Part shown: positions 36,535 through 47,905 of the stretch, piece after piece
Numbering within the stretch: position 1 is the stretch's first letter
How the letters are laid out: every line of letters begins with the position of its first letter
NCBI GenBank assembly: GCA_002842395.1
Contig: PHCV01000005.1
Location: forward strand, 151,133-215,132
From: Betaproteobacteria bacterium HGW-Betaproteobacteria-11
GTDB taxonomy: Bacteria > Pseudomonadota > Gammaproteobacteria > Burkholderiales > Rhodocyclaceae
Direction: 5' to 3'
DNA: 64,000 nucleotides
Made by a program: the position numbers and the translations under genes
The notes under the pieces: model-generated
The model's database searches: none
What the model was told of the DNA's origin: nothing
Seen by the model: the letters and a program-made list of their open reading frames with translations, nothing else

Positions 36535-37644
36535 TCAGGCTGGATAGATGGCGCCCAGAATGCGTGGCCCGCGTGCGCCGGTCGCTGCGGGCAGATTTCC
36601 GGGTAGCCGGTGCACCGTGCGCCAGGCCAGCCAGGCGAAGGCGCTGGCCTCGACCCAGTCGGGCGGCTGGCCCAAAAAGTCGGTGCTGGCGATACGGCGA
36701 ACGGGCAGCAGGACGCGCAAGCGCTCCATCAGCGCCAAGTTATGCACGCCTCCGCCACAGACCAGCAGTTCATCCGGGATGCCGCACCAGTGTGTGATCG
36801 CCTCCGCGATCGAGCTCGCGGTCAGCTCAAGCAGGGTTGCCTGTACATCCTCGGGGCGCAGGGCCGCCTCCAGATAGCTTGTCAGCCAGGCCAGGTTGAA
36901 TTCATCGCGGCCGCAACTCCTGGGCGGCTCCTGCTGAAAAAATGGGTGTGCCAGGAGCTGCTCCAGCAGGGCCGGTTGCACATATCCCCGGGTCGCCCAG
37001 CAGCCATCGGCATCGTAGCGTTTGCCGGTGTTGCGTTCCATCCATGCATCCAGTAGCACATTGCCCGGGCCGCAGTCGAAGCCGCGCGGCGGACGCCGCG
37101 GCTGCAAATCGGTCAGATTGGCCATGCCGCCGATGTTGAGGATGATCCGGTGCAATCCCGGATCGCCGAAGACTGCGGCATGGAAAGCCGGTACCAGCGG
37201 GGCGCCCTGGCCACCGGCGGCGATGTCGCGGCTGCGGAAATCGGCGACGACCGTGATTCCGGTCAGCTCGGCAAGCAACGCCGGATTGTTGAGCTGGATG
37301 CTGTAGCCTGCCTCGGGGCGATGACGAACGGTCTGGCCGTGGCAGCCGATTGCAGCCACGGCCTGGGGCGAAACCCCCGCCATGCCAAGTAGCTGTTGCG
37401 TTGCCTCGGCATACTTTTGCGCGAGCTCGTTGGCGAGTCGCGCGGCGAGATTCAGTTCATCGGCGCCACTGGCCTGTAACCGCGCGGCCTGGGTGCGCAG
37501 CAGTGGCGGATAGGGCAGCCAGGCGCTCGCCAGGAGACGGGGAACGGAGGAAGAGCAGTCGACCAGCACGGCGTCGACGCCATCGAGGCTGGTGCCTGAC
37601 ATCAGGCCGATGACCAGCGACGGGTTCTTTGTCGTCTCAGTCAA
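36535..37644 (-). CDS. anmK: anhydro-N-acetylmuramic acid kinase
   Basis: Recycles cell-wall 1,6-anhydroMurNAc to MurNAc-6-phosphate; 369 residues. Signatures are VIGLMSGTSLDGVDAVLVDC, AIGCHGQTVRHRP, NIGGMANLTDL and FDCGPGNVLLDAWM. The start is a TTG at 37644 overlapping the end of the M23 peptidase by 8 bases, so the two wall-recycling and wall-cutting genes are coupled. Residues about 316-324 (RRIASTDF) are encoded by a dispersed 26-bp element. Confidence 0.95.
   Translation of the reverse strand: MTETTKNPSLVIGLMSGTSLDGVDAVLVDCSSSVPRLLASAWLPYPPLLRTQAARLQASGADELNLAARLANELAQKYAEATQQLLGMAGVSPQAVAAIGCHGQTVRHRPEAGYSIQLNNPALLAELTGITVVADFRSRDIAAGGQGAPLVPAFHAAVFGDPGLHRIILNIGGMANLTDLQPRRPPRGFDCGPGNVLLDAWMERNTGKRYDADGCWATRGYVQPALLEQLLAHPFFQQEPPRSCGRDEFNLAWLTSYLEAALRPEDVQATLLELTASSIAEAITHWCGIPDELLVCGGGVHNLALMERLRVLLPVRRIASTDFLGQPPDWVEASAFAWLAWRTVHRLPGNLPAATGARGPRILGAIYPA
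36674..36699 (+). repeat. dispersed 26-bp element, copy 7 (in anmK)
   Basis: 24 of 26 consensus positions match. Antisense to anmK, read as RRIASTDF, the same frame as copies 4 and 5. Confidence 0.88.
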
Positions 37645-38971
37645 TTCGTGCCAGATCGAAGCTGCGGATCAGGTCGAGTTGGGCCAGGCGATCGGCTGCC
37701 TGGGCGCGGAAGCGAGCCATCTGTATTTCCGAAAGCGCTGGCGCGCCAGGTAGCGCAACGGTCAGCGGGTTCTGGTATGCGTTGTCGATGCGAAATTCAT
37801 AGTGCAGGTGCGGGCCGCTGGCCAGGCCGGTGGCGCCGACAAAACCGATGACCTCGCCCTGGCTGACGCGCTTGCCTTTGCGCAGCCCTAGCGCAAAGGC
37901 GGAAAGATGCCCGTAAAGTGTCGAGTAGCGGCCCGGGTGACGCAGGATGATGACTTTTCCGTAACCGCCCTGAATCCCCGCAAAATCGACCACCCCATCC
38001 CCGGTCGCCTTGACCCGGGTGCCCGTCGGCGCCCCGAAGTCGATCCCCTTGTGGGCCCGCCATGTTTTGAGCACCGGATGGAACCGCGCCAGAGTGAAGC
38101 CCGAGGTGATCCGCGAAAATTCGAGGGGCGAGCGCAGGAAGGCCTTGCGCAGGGGTTTGCCGTCTGCCGTGTAATAGGCGCCGCCCGGTGAGCCAGGACG
38201 GTCATCGGCAAACCACGCGGCCCGATAGCTTCTGCCGGCATTGATGAACTCGGCGGCCAGGATGCGTCCGCTGCGGACGGGGCGGCCCAGATAGGTGATT
38301 GACTCGTAAATGACGGTAAAGCGGTCGCCCTTGCGCAGATCATGAAGAAAGTCGATGTCACCGCCAAAAAGATCGGCCAGTTGGGTGGCGACTGCATCCG
38401 GAATGCCCACGGCATCCGCTGCCGCGAACAATGAGGAGCGAATCTCGGCCGCCTGGGTCATCACCCGCGTTTCGGTCGGTAACGAGGTTTCTGCTGCCAT
38501 GAATCGGTCGGCCTGACGGGTGATGGTGAGTACCCGCTCTTCTCCGCCATTGAGCGGGAACAGCAGGCGCTCCAGTTCGCCGTGCGGCCCGGTCTCGAGG
38601 GTGAAGTTCTTGCCGGGGCTCAACTGCCGGAAAAGAATCTGGGCCGCCGGGTCGGTGTGCAGAAACTGCAGTGCGGCCTCGTCATCGACGCCCGCCCGCT
38701 GCATGAGCGCGGCCACCGAATCACCCCGGCGAAATTTTTCTTCGTGGATAAAGGGTTGCGCGACGCTTTCCAGGGTTTCCGCCAGAGGCAGGGCCAATTG
38801 TTCGGATATTTCCTGGCGAGGCAAAGCCTCATCCGGTGAATCGGCCAGCGTGCCAGAGGCGCTGGACGCAATCAGCGCTCCAAGCCCAAAGACAACGGCA
38901 AAGGCGGCCAGCAAAGGCCGGTAGTAGCCAGATTGCCGCGAAATGAGTTGCGCTAGAATTCGACCCTTCAC
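37637..38971 (-). CDS. M23-family peptidoglycan peptidase with OapA/LysM-like N-terminal domain
   Basis: About 444 residues. A membrane anchor or signal ([23 protein letters not shown]) is followed by a domain with [21 protein letters not shown], a LysM-like wall-binding segment. The C-terminal lysostaphin-type domain has the zinc ligands in [13 protein letters not shown] (HxxxD) and SGPHLHYEF (HxH). It likely cuts peptide cross-bridges. The true start is unclear: no ATG lies near the anchor in a good context. A GTG at 38971 gives a sensible basic N-terminus, while longer readings run into tyrS. Coupled to anmK and divergent from tyrS. Confidence 0.88.
   Translation of the reverse strand: MKGRILAQLISRQSGYYRPLLAAFAVVFGLGALIASSASGTLADSPDEALPRQEISEQLALPLAETLESVAQPFIHEEKFRRGDSVAALMQRAGVDDEAALQFLHTDPAAQILFRQLSPGKNFTLETGPHGELERLLFPLNGGEERVLTITRQADRFMAAETSLPTETRVMTQAAEIRSSLFAAADAVGIPDAVATQLADLFGGDIDFLHDLRKGDRFTVIYESITYLGRPVRSGRILAAEFINAGRSYRAAWFADDRPGSPGGAYYTADGKPLRKAFLRSPLEFSRITSGFTLARFHPVLKTWRAHKGIDFGAPTGTRVKATGDGVVDFAGIQGGYGKVIILRHPGRYSTLYGHLSAFALGLRKGKRVSQGEVIGFVGATGLASGPHLHYEFRIDNAYQNPLTVALPGAPALSEIQMARFRAQAADRLAQLDLIRSFDLARID
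38933..38959 (+). promoter_or_regulatory. possible tyrS promoter
   Basis: TAGAAT (38954-38959) with TTGCCG (38933-38938) 15 bases upstream, about 95 bases before tyrS. The spacer is short, so this is tentative. It overlaps the 5' part of the divergent peptidase gene. Confidence 0.3.
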
Positions 38972-39053
38972 CTTGAAAATCCATGGGCAGTTTGTCTGGA
39001 GGAAAGTCCAGTCTAGCAAACTTCCCTTTCTCATCAAACCGGGCCTCACGAGC

Positions 39054-40241
39054 ATGACGGATATCGAACGACAACTGGCATTGATCAAGCGTGGCGCGGA
39101 AGAACTGCTGATCGAAGCCGAACTGGTCGACAAGCTGAAAAGCGGGCGCCCCTTGCGGGTCAAGGCAGGCTTCGACCCGACCGCTCCGGATTTGCATCTC
39201 GGCCACACCGTCTTGATCAACAAGCTGCGTCAGTTTCAGGAGCTTGGGCATCATGTCATGTTTCTGGTGGGTGACTTCACCGGCATGATCGGTGACCCGA
39301 CCGGCAAGAATGCTACCCGTCCCGCACTGACCCCGGAGCAGATCATGGTCAATGCCCGGACGTATCAGGACCAGGTTTTCAAGATTCTCGATCCCGAGAA
39401 AACGGAAATCTGCTTCAATTCGACCTGGTTCGAACCGCTGGGTGCGGCCGGCATGGTCCGGCTTGCCGCGCGCCACACGGTGGCGCGCATGCTCGAACGC
39501 GATGATTTTGCGAAGCGCTATGCGAGCCGCCAGTCGATCGCGGTTCATGAATTTCTTTATCCGCTGTGCCAGGGCTACGACTCGGTGGCGATGAAGGCGG
39601 ATGTCGAACTCGGTGGTACGGATCAGAAATTCAATCTGCTGGTTGGCAGGGAATTGCAGAAACATTACGGCCAGGCCCCGCAGTGCATCCTGATGATGCC
39701 TCTGCTCGAAGGGCTGGACGGCGCCAACAAGATGTCAAAATCGTCGGGCAACTACATCGGCATAACCGAGCCGGCCGGCGAGATATTCGGCAAGGTGATG
39801 TCGATTTCGGACGAGTTGATGTGGCGCTATTACGAACTGTTGTCGTTTCTGGAAAATGCCGAAATTGCGCGACTGAAACACGAAGTGGCGGCAGGACGTA
39901 ACCCGCGGGATGTGAAAGTCCTTCTGGCACGGGAACTGGTCGCCCGTTTTCATTCGCCAAGGGAAGCCGAGCGTGCCCTGGTCGATTTCGATGCACGGTT
40001 CCAGCGCGGCGCATTGCCGGAGAACATGCCGGAGCTCAGCGTTCCGGCGGGCCAGATTGCCCAGGTGCTGAAGGCCGCCGGACTCACGCAGAGCACCTCC
40101 GAGGCGCTACGCATGATCGCTGCCGGCGGGGTGCGGATCAACGGCGAAAAAATCGAGGCTAAAGACACACTGCTCGTTGCCGGTGACGTCCTCGTGTTGC
40201 AGGTGGGCAAACGTAAATTCGCACGGGTCAGCCTGATCTGA
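39054..40241 (+). CDS. tyrS: tyrosyl-tRNA synthetase
   Basis: Class I aminoacyl-tRNA synthetase of 395 residues, the TyrS branch with the longer [16 protein letters not shown] (HIGH-like) motif. [10 protein letters not shown] is the KMSKS loop and the tyrosine-binding region is [13 protein letters not shown]. An S4-like RNA-binding domain ends the protein ([18 protein letters not shown]). The ATG at 39054 gives the canonical MTDIERQL start. Followed by the gltBD promoter region. Confidence 0.97.
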   Translation: MTDIERQLALIKRGAEELLIEAELVDKLKSGRPLRVKAGFDPTAPDLHLGHTVLINKLRQFQELGHHVMFLVGDFTGMIGDPTGKNATRPALTPEQIMVNARTYQDQVFKILDPEKTEICFNSTWFEPLGAAGMVRLAARHTVARMLERDDFAKRYASRQSIAVHEFLYPLCQGYDSVAMKADVELGGTDQKFNLLVGRELQKHYGQAPQCILMMPLLEGLDGANKMSKSSGNYIGITEPAGEIFGKVMSISDELMWRYYELLSFLENAEIARLKHEVAAGRNPRDVKVLLARELVARFHSPREAERALVDFDARFQRGALPENMPELSVPAGQIAQVLKAAGLTQSTSEALRMIAAGGVRINGEKIEAKDTLLVAGDVLVLQVGKRKFARVSLI

Positions 40242-40294
40242 GCGTCCGCAAAAAGGATCATCCGGAGTGCGGATGAACGTTGCACTGCAATATA

Positions 40295-40329
40295 TTGAGT
40301 TCGACGGCCTTTGGCGGTATATTTGCCAA
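40295..40329 (+). promoter_or_regulatory. gltBD promoter with dyad over the -10 region
   Basis: TTGAGT (40295-40300), a 17-base spacer and TATATT (40318-40323). A dyad TTGGC (40311-40315) and GCCAA (40325-40329) brackets the -10 box and could be an operator. Transcription would start near 40330, about 90 bases before gltB. Confidence 0.6.
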
Positions 40330-40361
40330 CCCGCTTATGGTTTTACTGTGGGCTAGCGAAG

Positions 40362-40392
40362 GCCGGGGATGCTGGATCCCCCCGGCTTTTTT
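40362..40392 (+). terminator. terminator-like hairpin in the gltB leader
   Basis: Arms GCCGGGGAT (40362-40370) and ATCCCCCCGGC (40376-40386, with two bulged C) around GCTGG, followed by TTTTTT (40387-40392). It lies after the predicted gltB promoter and 28 bases before the gltB ATG, so it may act as an attenuator as well as, or instead of, ending tyrS transcripts. Confidence 0.75.
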
Positions 40393-40420
40393 GACGGCCG
40401 CATTTCTGAGGAATGACGAG

Positions 40421-43400
40421 ATGATCCTCCCCCAGCGCCAGGGTCTATACGACCCTGTCCAAGAGCACGACGCATGTGGCGTCGGTTTCGTGGCGCACAT
40501 CAAAAATTGCAAGAGCCACGCCATCATCGAGCAGGGCCTGCAGATTCTGAAGAACCTGGAGCATCGCGGTGCCACGGGCTACGATCCGCTGCTCGGCGAT
40601 GGCGCCGGAATCCTGTTGCAGTTGCCGGATGTCTTCTTGCGCGAGGAAGCGCTCAAGTGCGATATCGCGCTGCCTGCCGAAGGCGCTTACGCCTGCGGCA
40701 ATGTTTTCCTGCCGCAATCGAAAAATGGCCGTGCCGCCTGCGAGGCGGTCATGGCACGCGTAGTCTGCGAAGAGGGACAGGATTTTCTCGGCTGGCGCGA
40801 TGTGCCGCGTGACAACGCCGGGCTGGCCCGGGCGGCGCGCGAGATCGAGCCGGTGGTGCGGCAGATATTGATTGGCCGTGGCGCTGGCTGCACTGATCAG
40901 GACCATTTCGAACGCAAGCTTTTCGTCATCAGAAAGCGGGTCGAGCATGAAGTCAGGCGCCTGAAGCTGGCCGATACCGGTCGCTTTTGTATCGTTTCGC
41001 TTTCCTCGCGCACCCTGGTTTACAAGGGGATGCTGCTGGCTGCCCAGGTCGGCAGCTATTATCCCGACCTGCGTGACGAACGCCTGACCTCGGCGCTGGC
41101 GCTGGTGCATCAACGGTTTTCCACCAATACCTTCCCGACCTGGGACCTGGCCCACCCCTTCAGGATGATTGCGCATAACGGCGAAATCAACACGGTGCGC
41201 GGCAATATCAACTGGATGGCGGCGCGGCAAAAGGCCATGAAGTCGAAATGGCTTGGCGAGGACCTGGAAAAACTGTGGCCGTTGATCGTCGATGGGCAGT
41301 CCGATTCGGCAAGTTTCGACAATGCGCTCGAATTGCTGGTCATGGGCGGTTATTCCCTGCCGCATGCCATGATGATGCTGATTCCCGAGGCTTGGGCCAG
41401 CAACGGCCTGATCGACGAGGAACGTCGCGCTTTCTATGAGTTCCATGCCCCGCTGATGGAGCCGTGGGATGGCCCGGCCGCGGTGGCCTTTACCGATGGC
41501 CGGCAGATCGGCGCCACGCTCGATCGCAACGGCCTGCGCCCGGCACGCTACCTGGTCACCGAAGATGACATCGTGTTGATGGCCTCGGAGATGGGGGTGT
41601 TGACCTTCCCCGAGGAAAAGATCGTCAAGAAGTGGCGGCTGCAGCCGGGCAAGATGCTGCTCATCGATCTGGAGGCCGGGCGCATCATCGATGATGCCGA
41701 ACTCAAGCACGTCATCGCCACCGAGCAACCCTATGCACAATGGGTCAGGGAGTCACGCCTGTTCCTGGCCGATCTGCCGGCCAGCCAGAAGGCTGCCCCG
41801 GCGTTCAACGAATCCATGCTGGATACGCAACAGGCTTTCGGCTATACGCAGGAAGACCTTCGCTTCATCCTTGAGCCGATGGCGCAGAACGGCGAGGAAG
41901 CGACCGGATCGATGGGCAACGATACCGCCCTGCCGGTGCTGTCATCCAGGGCCAAGCCGCTGTATGTCTATTTCAAGCAGCTGTTTGCCCAGGTGACCAA
42001 TCCGCCGATCGATCCGATTCGCGAAGAGATCGTCATGTCGCTCACCAGCTTCATCGGCCCCAAGCCCAACCTGATGGGCATCGCCAACGATGATGACGAG
42101 CCGCTGACGCCGCGCCTGGAGGTTGCCCAGCCGATTCTGCTGGACGAGGATTTCTACCGGTTGAAGACGATCGAGAAGTCCGCCAAGGGACGCTTCAAGT
42201 CCCTGGTGCTGGACATCACCTATCCGGTAACCGAAGGTGCTTCCGGCTGCGAAGCGGCTGTTGTACGCCTGCAGGCGGCGGCCGAACAATCGGTGGCCGA
42301 TGGTTACAACATCGTGCTGCTTTCCGATCGTGCCGTCTCGTGCGATCGGGTGGCGATCCCCGCTCTGCTGGCCTGTGCCGCGGTCCATCATCACCTGACG
42401 CGCAAGGGGCTGCGCACCAGCACCGGCCTGGTCGTCGACACCGGTTCGGCGCGCGAAGTGCACCATTTTGCGCTGCTCGCCGGTTACGGGGCGGAAGCGG
42501 TCTGCCCGTGGCTGGCGCTGGAGACCATCGCCGATTTCTCCGGCAAGACCGCCAAGGAAGCGCAAAAGAATTTCGTCAAGGCGATCGGCAAGGGACTGAA
42601 CAAGGTGATGTCGAAGATGGGCATCTCCACCTACCAGTCGTATTGCGGCGCGCAGATTTTCGAAGCCATCGGACTCAATTCCGGGTTCATCCGGCGCTAC
42701 TTCACCGGCACGGCGACGCAGATCGAAGGTATCGGCCTCGCCGAAATCGCCGAGGAAGCCATGCGCGTGCATCGGGCCGCGTTTTCCGCCGATCCGGTAC
42801 TGGCCACGGCGCTCGATGCCGGCGGCGAATATGCTTTTCGGATTCGCGGCGAAGAGCACATGTGGACGCCGGATGTCATCGCCAAGCTGCAGCATTCGAC
42901 GCGTTCCGGAAAATACGACACCTACAAGGAATATGCCCGCCTGGTGAACGATCAGACCCGCCGTCAGCTGACATTGCGCGGACTGTTCGAGATCAAGCCG
43001 GTGGGGCCGTCGATTCCGCTGGACGATGTCGAGCCGGCCAAGGAAATCGTCAAGCGCTTTGCCACCGGTGCGATCTCGCTCGGTGCGATTTCGACCGAGG
43101 CCCATGCCACCCTGGCCATCGCCATGAACCGGATGGGCGCCAAGTCGAACACCGGGGAGGGCGGCGAAGACCCGCGGCGCTTCCAAAAAGTCGGCGCTGG
43201 CGCCACGGTGGCCAGCGTGATCGGCGCCAGCCGCGTCGAAGCGAATATCCCGCTCAAAGAGGGTGACAGCCTGCGTTCGGCGATCAAGCAGGTCGCCTCC
43301 GGGCGCTTTGGAGTCACCGCCGACTACCTCACCAATGCCGATCAACTGCAGATCAAGATGGCCCAGGGCGCCAAGCCGGGCGAGGGCGGTCAATTGCCGG

Positions 43401-45046
43401 GCCACAAGGTCTCCGAGTACATCGGCTTTCTGCGCCACTCGGTGCCGGGGGTCGGTCTGATTTCCCCGCCACCGCATCACGATATCTATTCCATCGAAGA
43501 CCTCGCCCAACTGATCCACGATCTGAAGAACGCCAACCCGGAGGCTTCGGTCTCGGTCAAGCTGGTTTCGGAAGTAGGCGTGGGCACGGTGGCGGCCGGA
43601 GTGGCCAAGGCCAAGGCCGACCATGTGGTGATTGCCGGACACGACGGCGGCACCGGCGCTTCGCCGATTTCCTCCATCATGCATGCCGGTACGCCGTGGG
43701 AACTGGGTCTGGCCGAGGCGCAGCAGACCCTGGTGCTTAACCGCTTGCGCGGCCGCATCCGGGTGCAGGCCGATGGCCAGATGAAAACCGGGCGCGATGT
43801 CGTCATCGCCGCGCTGCTCGGCGCGGATGAATTCGGTTTCGCCACCGCGCCCCTGGTGGTCGAAGGCTGCATCATGATGCGCAAATGTCATCTGAATACC
43901 TGCCCGGTCGGCGTGGCGACCCAGGATCCGGTGCTGCGCAAGCGTTTCTCCGGCCAGCCGGAACATGTGGTGAATTATTTCTTCTTTATCGCCGAGGAAG
44001 TGCGCGAACTGATGGCATCGATGGGCATTCGCCGGTTCGACGAGCTCATCGGCCGTGCCGACCTGCTCGATACGCGCCAGGGGATTGCCCACTGGAAGGC
44101 GAGGGGGCTGGATTTCTCGCGTATCTTCTACATGCCGCCGGTGGCCGGCGATGTCGCGCTCTGCCACCGTGAAGCGCAGGATCACGGCCTGGCCCGCGCA
44201 CTCGATCATCAACTGATCGCCAAGGCAAAGCCCGCGCTGGAACGGGGCCAGCCGGTGACCATCGAAGCCTCCATCAGGAACGAAAATCGCACGGCTGGCA
44301 CGCTGCTCTCGCATCAGGTGGCCAAGCGCTACGGCCATGCCGGGCTGCCTGACGACACGATTCAGATCAAGCTGCAAGGTACCGCCGGGCAGAGCTTCGG
44401 CGCCTTCCTGGCGCATGGCGTGACGCTCGATCTGGTCGGCGAAGGCAACGATTATGTCGGCAAGGGCCTGTCGGGCGGACGGATCATCGTGCGCCCGCCG
44501 CAGGCCTTCCGTGGCCCGTCGGCCGAGAACATCATTGTCGGCAACACGGTGCTCTACGGCGCGATCGCCGGTGAAGCGTTTTTCTCCGGCGTCGCGGGCG
44601 AGCGGTTTGCGGTGCGTAATTCAGGCGCGGCTGCCGTGGTCGAGGGCACCGGCGATCATGGCTGCGAATACATGACCAGCGGCACGGTGGTCGTGCTCGG
44701 TCTCACCGGACGCAACTTCGCGGCCGGCATGTCGGGCGGCATCGCCTATGTCTATGACCTGGATGGCCAGTTCGCGCAACGCTGTAACCTGGCCATGGTC
44801 GCGCTGGAGAAAGTGTCGCCGGCGGACAGGCAGGGCGCCGGCGAGCCCCTGCATCGCGGCGAGTCCGATGCCACGCAACTCAAGCGCATGCTCGAGCAGC
44901 ATGTCGCACTGACCGGAAGCCCGCGGGCGAAGGCGCTGCTGGCCGACTGGCCGCGGGCGCTGGTCAAGTTCGTCAAGGTTTTCCCCCATGAATATCGTCG
45001 CGTGCTGAAGGAACTGGCTGCGACCCGGATCAAAGAGGCTGCCTGA
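40421..45046 (+). CDS. gltB: glutamate synthase (NADPH) large subunit
   Basis: 1541 residues. The N-terminal class II amidotransferase domain shows the nucleophile in [11 protein letters not shown], which would be exposed after removal of a short propeptide. The central and FMN-binding synthase domains carry [23 protein letters not shown] and [18 protein letters not shown]. The [3Fe-4S] site is [17 protein letters not shown]. The GXGXG beta-helix domain ends the protein. It converts glutamine and 2-oxoglutarate to glutamate with GltD. The ATG at 40421 follows GAGGA. Residues 922-930 (KVGAGATV) come from a dispersed 26-bp element. The stop overlaps gltD by one base. Confidence 0.98.
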   Translation: MILPQRQGLYDPVQEHDACGVGFVAHIKNCKSHAIIEQGLQILKNLEHRGATGYDPLLGDGAGILLQLPDVFLREEALKCDIALPAEGAYACGNVFLPQSKNGRAACEAVMARVVCEEGQDFLGWRDVPRDNAGLARAAREIEPVVRQILIGRGAGCTDQDHFERKLFVIRKRVEHEVRRLKLADTGRFCIVSLSSRTLVYKGMLLAAQVGSYYPDLRDERLTSALALVHQRFSTNTFPTWDLAHPFRMIAHNGEINTVRGNINWMAARQKAMKSKWLGEDLEKLWPLIVDGQSDSASFDNALELLVMGGYSLPHAMMMLIPEAWASNGLIDEERRAFYEFHAPLMEPWDGPAAVAFTDGRQIGATLDRNGLRPARYLVTEDDIVLMASEMGVLTFPEEKIVKKWRLQPGKMLLIDLEAGRIIDDAELKHVIATEQPYAQWVRESRLFLADLPASQKAAPAFNESMLDTQQAFGYTQEDLRFILEPMAQNGEEATGSMGNDTALPVLSSRAKPLYVYFKQLFAQVTNPPIDPIREEIVMSLTSFIGPKPNLMGIANDDDEPLTPRLEVAQPILLDEDFYRLKTIEKSAKGRFKSLVLDITYPVTEGASGCEAAVVRLQAAAEQSVADGYNIVLLSDRAVSCDRVAIPALLACAAVHHHLTRKGLRTSTGLVVDTGSAREVHHFALLAGYGAEAVCPWLALETIADFSGKTAKEAQKNFVKAIGKGLNKVMSKMGISTYQSYCGAQIFEAIGLNSGFIRRYFTGTATQIEGIGLAEIAEEAMRVHRAAFSADPVLATALDAGGEYAFRIRGEEHMWTPDVIAKLQHSTRSGKYDTYKEYARLVNDQTRRQLTLRGLFEIKPVGPSIPLDDVEPAKEIVKRFATGAISLGAISTEAHATLAIAMNRMGAKSNTGEGGEDPRRFQKVGAGATVASVIGASRVEANIPLKEGDSLRSAIKQVASGRFGVTADYLTNADQLQIKMAQGAKPGEGGQLPGHKVSEYIGFLRHSVPGVGLISPPPHHDIYSIEDLAQLIHDLKNANPEASVSVKLVSEVGVGTVAAGVAKAKADHVVIAGHDGGTGASPISSIMHAGTPWELGLAEAQQTLVLNRLRGRIRVQADGQMKTGRDVVIAALLGADEFGFATAPLVVEGCIMMRKCHLNTCPVGVATQDPVLRKRFSGQPEHVVNYFFFIAEEVRELMASMGIRRFDELIGRADLLDTRQGIAHWKARGLDFSRIFYMPPVAGDVALCHREAQDHGLARALDHQLIAKAKPALERGQPVTIEASIRNENRTAGTLLSHQVAKRYGHAGLPDDTIQIKLQGTAGQSFGAFLAHGVTLDLVGEGNDYVGKGLSGGRIIVRPPQAFRGPSAENIIVGNTVLYGAIAGEAFFSGVAGERFAVRNSGAAAVVEGTGDHGCEYMTSGTVVVLGLTGRNFAAGMSGGIAYVYDLDGQFAQRCNLAMVALEKVSPADRQGAGEPLHRGESDATQLKRMLEQHVALTGSPRAKALLADWPRALVKFVKVFPHEYRRVLKELAATRIKEAA
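43185..43210 (+). repeat. dispersed 26-bp element, copy 8 (in gltB)
   Basis: 23 of 26 consensus positions match. Sense to gltB, read as KVGAGATV, in the variable stretch between EDPRRF and the conserved [11 protein letters not shown]. Confidence 0.85.
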
Positions 45047-46509
45047 TGGGAAAACCCACTGGATTTCTGGAGTTCGAACGTCTTGCCGAAGCCTATGCTC
45101 CGGTTGCCGAGCGGATCAGGTTCTATCGCGAATTCGTGCCGCGCCTGCCCGATGACAAGGCGAAGATTCAGGCGGCGCGCTGCATGGATTGCGGCATTCC
45201 GTTTTGCAATAACGGCTGCCCGGTCAACAACATCATTCCCGACTGGAACGACCTGGTCTATCGCGGCAACTGGCAGGAAGCCATCGAAGTGCTGCACTCG
45301 ACCAACAACTTTCCCGAATTCACCAGCCGCATCTGCCCGGCGCCGTGCGAGGAAGCGTGCACGCTGAATATTCCTCATACGCCAGTCGGCATCAAGTCGA
45401 TCGAGCGGGTCATCATCGACAAGGCCGGTGAGAATGACTGGGTCGTGCCCCGGCCGGCGGCACACAAGACCGGCAAGCGCATTGCCATCGTCGGTTCCGG
45501 CCCGGCCGGCCTGGCCGCCGCCCAGCAACTGGCGCGGGTCGGCCATGCGGTGACGGTGTTCGAGAAAAGCGATCGCATCGGCGGCCTGTTGCGCTATGGC
45601 ATTCCCGACTTCAAGCTCGACAAGCGGTTGATCGACTGGCGCATGGCGCAGATGAAGGCAGAAGGCGTCAGCTTCGTCACCGGCACGATGGTGACCCAGA
45701 CCCGGTTGGCGCCCGGGATTCACAGCGATGCGCGCAAGACGGTCGCGGCCAGCCAGCTGCTCGAGCAGTTCGATGCCGTGGTTCTTGCCGGTGGTGCCGA
45801 GCATCCGCGCGATCTGCCGGTGCCGGGTCGCGAACTCAAGGGCGTGCATTTCGCGCTCGAGTTCCTGATTCCGCAGAACAAGGAAGTGTCTGGTGGGCGC
45901 AAGAATCCGATCAACGTCGAGGGCAGGCATGTGCTCGTCATCGGCGGCGGCGACACCGGCTCCGACTGCGTCGGTACTTCGAACCGGCAGGGTGCGACGA
46001 GCGTGACCCAGATCGAATTGATGCCGCGTCCGCCCCAACAGGAGAACGGCGAGTTGAGTTGGCCCTACTGGCCGCTCAAGCTGCGCACCTCCTCCTCGCA
46101 AGAAGAGGGCTGCGTGCGCGACTGGGCCATCGGCACCAAGGAATTCATTGGCGAAAAGGGGCACCTGAAAGCCATTCGCGCCGTGCATCTGAAATGGACG
46201 GATGGCCGGATGAGCGAGGTTGCCGGTTCGGAATTCGAAATCCCGGCCGATTTCGCTTTTCTCGCGATGGGCTTCGTCAGCCCGCTGGGCGGCGTGCTTG
46301 ATGCCTTCGGCATTGCGCATGATCCGCGCGGCAATGCCAGCGCGGCTACCGAAGGGCCGGCGGCCTATCACACCACCGTGCCGCGCGTGTTTGCCGCCGG
46401 CGACATGCGCCGCGGCCAGTCGCTGGTGGTCTGGGCGATTCGCGAGGGGCGGCAGTGCGCCCGTGCGGTCGATGAGTTCCTGATGGGCGAGAGCCTCCTG
46501 CCGCGCTGA
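45046..46509 (+). CDS. gltD: glutamate synthase (NADPH) small subunit
   Basis: 487 residues. N-terminal cluster-binding cysteines are in [22 protein letters not shown] and [13 protein letters not shown]. The FAD motif [17 protein letters not shown] and NADPH motif [17 protein letters not shown] follow. It feeds electrons from NADPH to GltB. The ATG shares a base with the gltB stop (TGATG), so the subunits are translationally coupled. Confidence 0.98.
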   Translation: MGKPTGFLEFERLAEAYAPVAERIRFYREFVPRLPDDKAKIQAARCMDCGIPFCNNGCPVNNIIPDWNDLVYRGNWQEAIEVLHSTNNFPEFTSRICPAPCEEACTLNIPHTPVGIKSIERVIIDKAGENDWVVPRPAAHKTGKRIAIVGSGPAGLAAAQQLARVGHAVTVFEKSDRIGGLLRYGIPDFKLDKRLIDWRMAQMKAEGVSFVTGTMVTQTRLAPGIHSDARKTVAASQLLEQFDAVVLAGGAEHPRDLPVPGRELKGVHFALEFLIPQNKEVSGGRKNPINVEGRHVLVIGGGDTGSDCVGTSNRQGATSVTQIELMPRPPQQENGELSWPYWPLKLRTSSSQEEGCVRDWAIGTKEFIGEKGHLKAIRAVHLKWTDGRMSEVAGSEFEIPADFAFLAMGFVSPLGGVLDAFGIAHDPRGNASAATEGPAAYHTTVPRVFAAGDMRRGQSLVVWAIREGRQCARAVDEFLMGESLLPR

Positions 46510-46525
46510 CACGGGCTGCCTGGTC

Positions 46526-47902
46526 GTGAGCGCGCCGAACATCGTCATTCTCGCCGCAGGACAGGGCAGGCGCATGCACTCGGCGTTGCCCAAGGTGCTG
46601 CAACCGCTGGCCGGAAAGCCGTTGCTCGGCCATGTCCTGGAAGCCGCGCGCAGCCTGCGGCCGCAACAGCTGTGCGTGGTCTTCGGGCATGCTGGCGAGG
46701 CGGTCCGCGCGGCGCTCGCGGCACCCGACATCCGCTGGGCCAGGCAGGAGCCGCAACTCGGTACCGGCCATGCCGTACTCCAGGCGCTACCGGCTTTCGC
46801 CGCCGTCTCGCCAGCGCCGACTTTGGTGTTGTACGGCGACGTGCCGCTGATTCGTCCGACCACCCTGCAGCGCTTGCTGGCCGTCGCCGGGGAAGACAAG
46901 CTGGCCTTGCTCACCGCCCATCTCGATCCCCCGCAGGGCTATGGCCGCATCGTCCGCGAGGGCGGCCGCGTGGTGCGCATCGTCGAGGAGAAGGACGCCA
47001 CCGACGCCGAGCGTGCCATTCACGAGCTCAATACCGGGATTCTCGTCGCGCCGACGCAGGCGCTGGCGCGCTGGCTGCCAGGCTTGAGTACGCGCAATGC
47101 GCAAGGCGAGTATTACCTGACCGACATCGTGGCGCTGGCCGTGGCCGAAGGCATGCCGGTGGTCACCGCGCATCCCGATACCCACTGGGAGACCGAGGGC
47201 GTCAATGACAAAAGCCAGCTGGCCCGGCTCGAGCGCGTGCTGCAAGGCGAGCTGGCCGATCGGCTGCTGGCCGCCGGCGTGACCCTGTGCGATCCCGCGC
47301 GGCTCGATATCCGCGGCGAGCTGCTCTGCGGGCGCGACGTCAGTATCGATGTGAATTGCATTTTCGAAGGCCGGGTCGAACTGGCCGACGCGGTCAGCAT
47401 CGGTCCCCACTGCGTGCTGAAGAACTGCCGCGTGGCCCAAGGCGCGCGCATCGCCGCCTTCTGCCACATCGAGGATGCGGTGGTCGGCGCGGCTGCCGTC
47501 GTCGGGCCCTATGCCCGGCTGCGACCCGGTAGCGAACTCGGCGAAGGCGCGCATATCGGCAATTTTGTCGAAGTGAAGAATTCGACCCTTGGCGCGCAAT
47601 CGAAGGCCAATCACCTGGCCTACATCGGCGATGCCACGATCGGCCAGCGCGTCAATATCGGCGCTGGCACCATCACCTGCAATTATGATGGCGCCAACAA
47701 GCATCGCACGCTGATCGAGGATGACGTCTTCATCGGCTCCGACAGCCAGCTGGTGGCGCCGGTCACCGTCGGTCGCGGGGCGACGCTGGGCGCGGGGACG
47801 ACCCTGACCCGCGATGCTCCGCCCGAGCAGCTCACCGTCTCGCGTGCGCGGCAGGTTTCGATCGCCGGCTGGAAGCGGCCGAAGAAAAACGGGAAGGAAT
47901 GA
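46526..47902 (+). CDS. glmU: bifunctional GlcNAc-1-P uridyltransferase / GlcN-1-P acetyltransferase
   Basis: Makes UDP-GlcNAc for peptidoglycan and lipopolysaccharide. 458 residues. The N-terminal pyrophosphorylase domain has [19 protein letters not shown] and YGDVPLI. The C-terminal left-handed beta-helix acetyltransferase has [12 protein letters not shown] and [13 protein letters not shown]. The start is a GTG at 46526. The segment before [10 protein letters not shown] (AVSPAPTL, residues about 92-100) is encoded by a dispersed 26-bp element, in a loop region that varies among homologues. It pairs with glmS 3 bases downstream. Confidence 0.97.
   Translation: MSAPNIVILAAGQGRRMHSALPKVLQPLAGKPLLGHVLEAARSLRPQQLCVVFGHAGEAVRAALAAPDIRWARQEPQLGTGHAVLQALPAFAAVSPAPTLVLYGDVPLIRPTTLQRLLAVAGEDKLALLTAHLDPPQGYGRIVREGGRVVRIVEEKDATDAERAIHELNTGILVAPTQALARWLPGLSTRNAQGEYYLTDIVALAVAEGMPVVTAHPDTHWETEGVNDKSQLARLERVLQGELADRLLAAGVTLCDPARLDIRGELLCGRDVSIDVNCIFEGRVELADAVSIGPHCVLKNCRVAQGARIAAFCHIEDAVVGAAAVVGPYARLRPGSELGEGAHIGNFVEVKNSTLGAQSKANHLAYIGDATIGQRVNIGAGTITCNYDGANKHRTLIEDDVFIGSDSQLVAPVTVGRGATLGAGTTLTRDAPPEQLTVSRARQVSIAGWKRPKKNGKE
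46801..46826 (-). repeat. dispersed 26-bp element, copy 9 (in glmU)
   Basis: 24 of 26 consensus positions match; only the two bases at the A-tract end differ. Antisense to glmU, read as AVSPAPTL. Confidence 0.9.
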
Positions 47903-47905
47903 TCC

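Noticed and set aside
47645..47672. ATCGGCGCTGGC in glmU resembling the element core
   Set aside because: It encodes the conserved [11 protein letters not shown] of all GlmU proteins and lacks the A-tract and right half.
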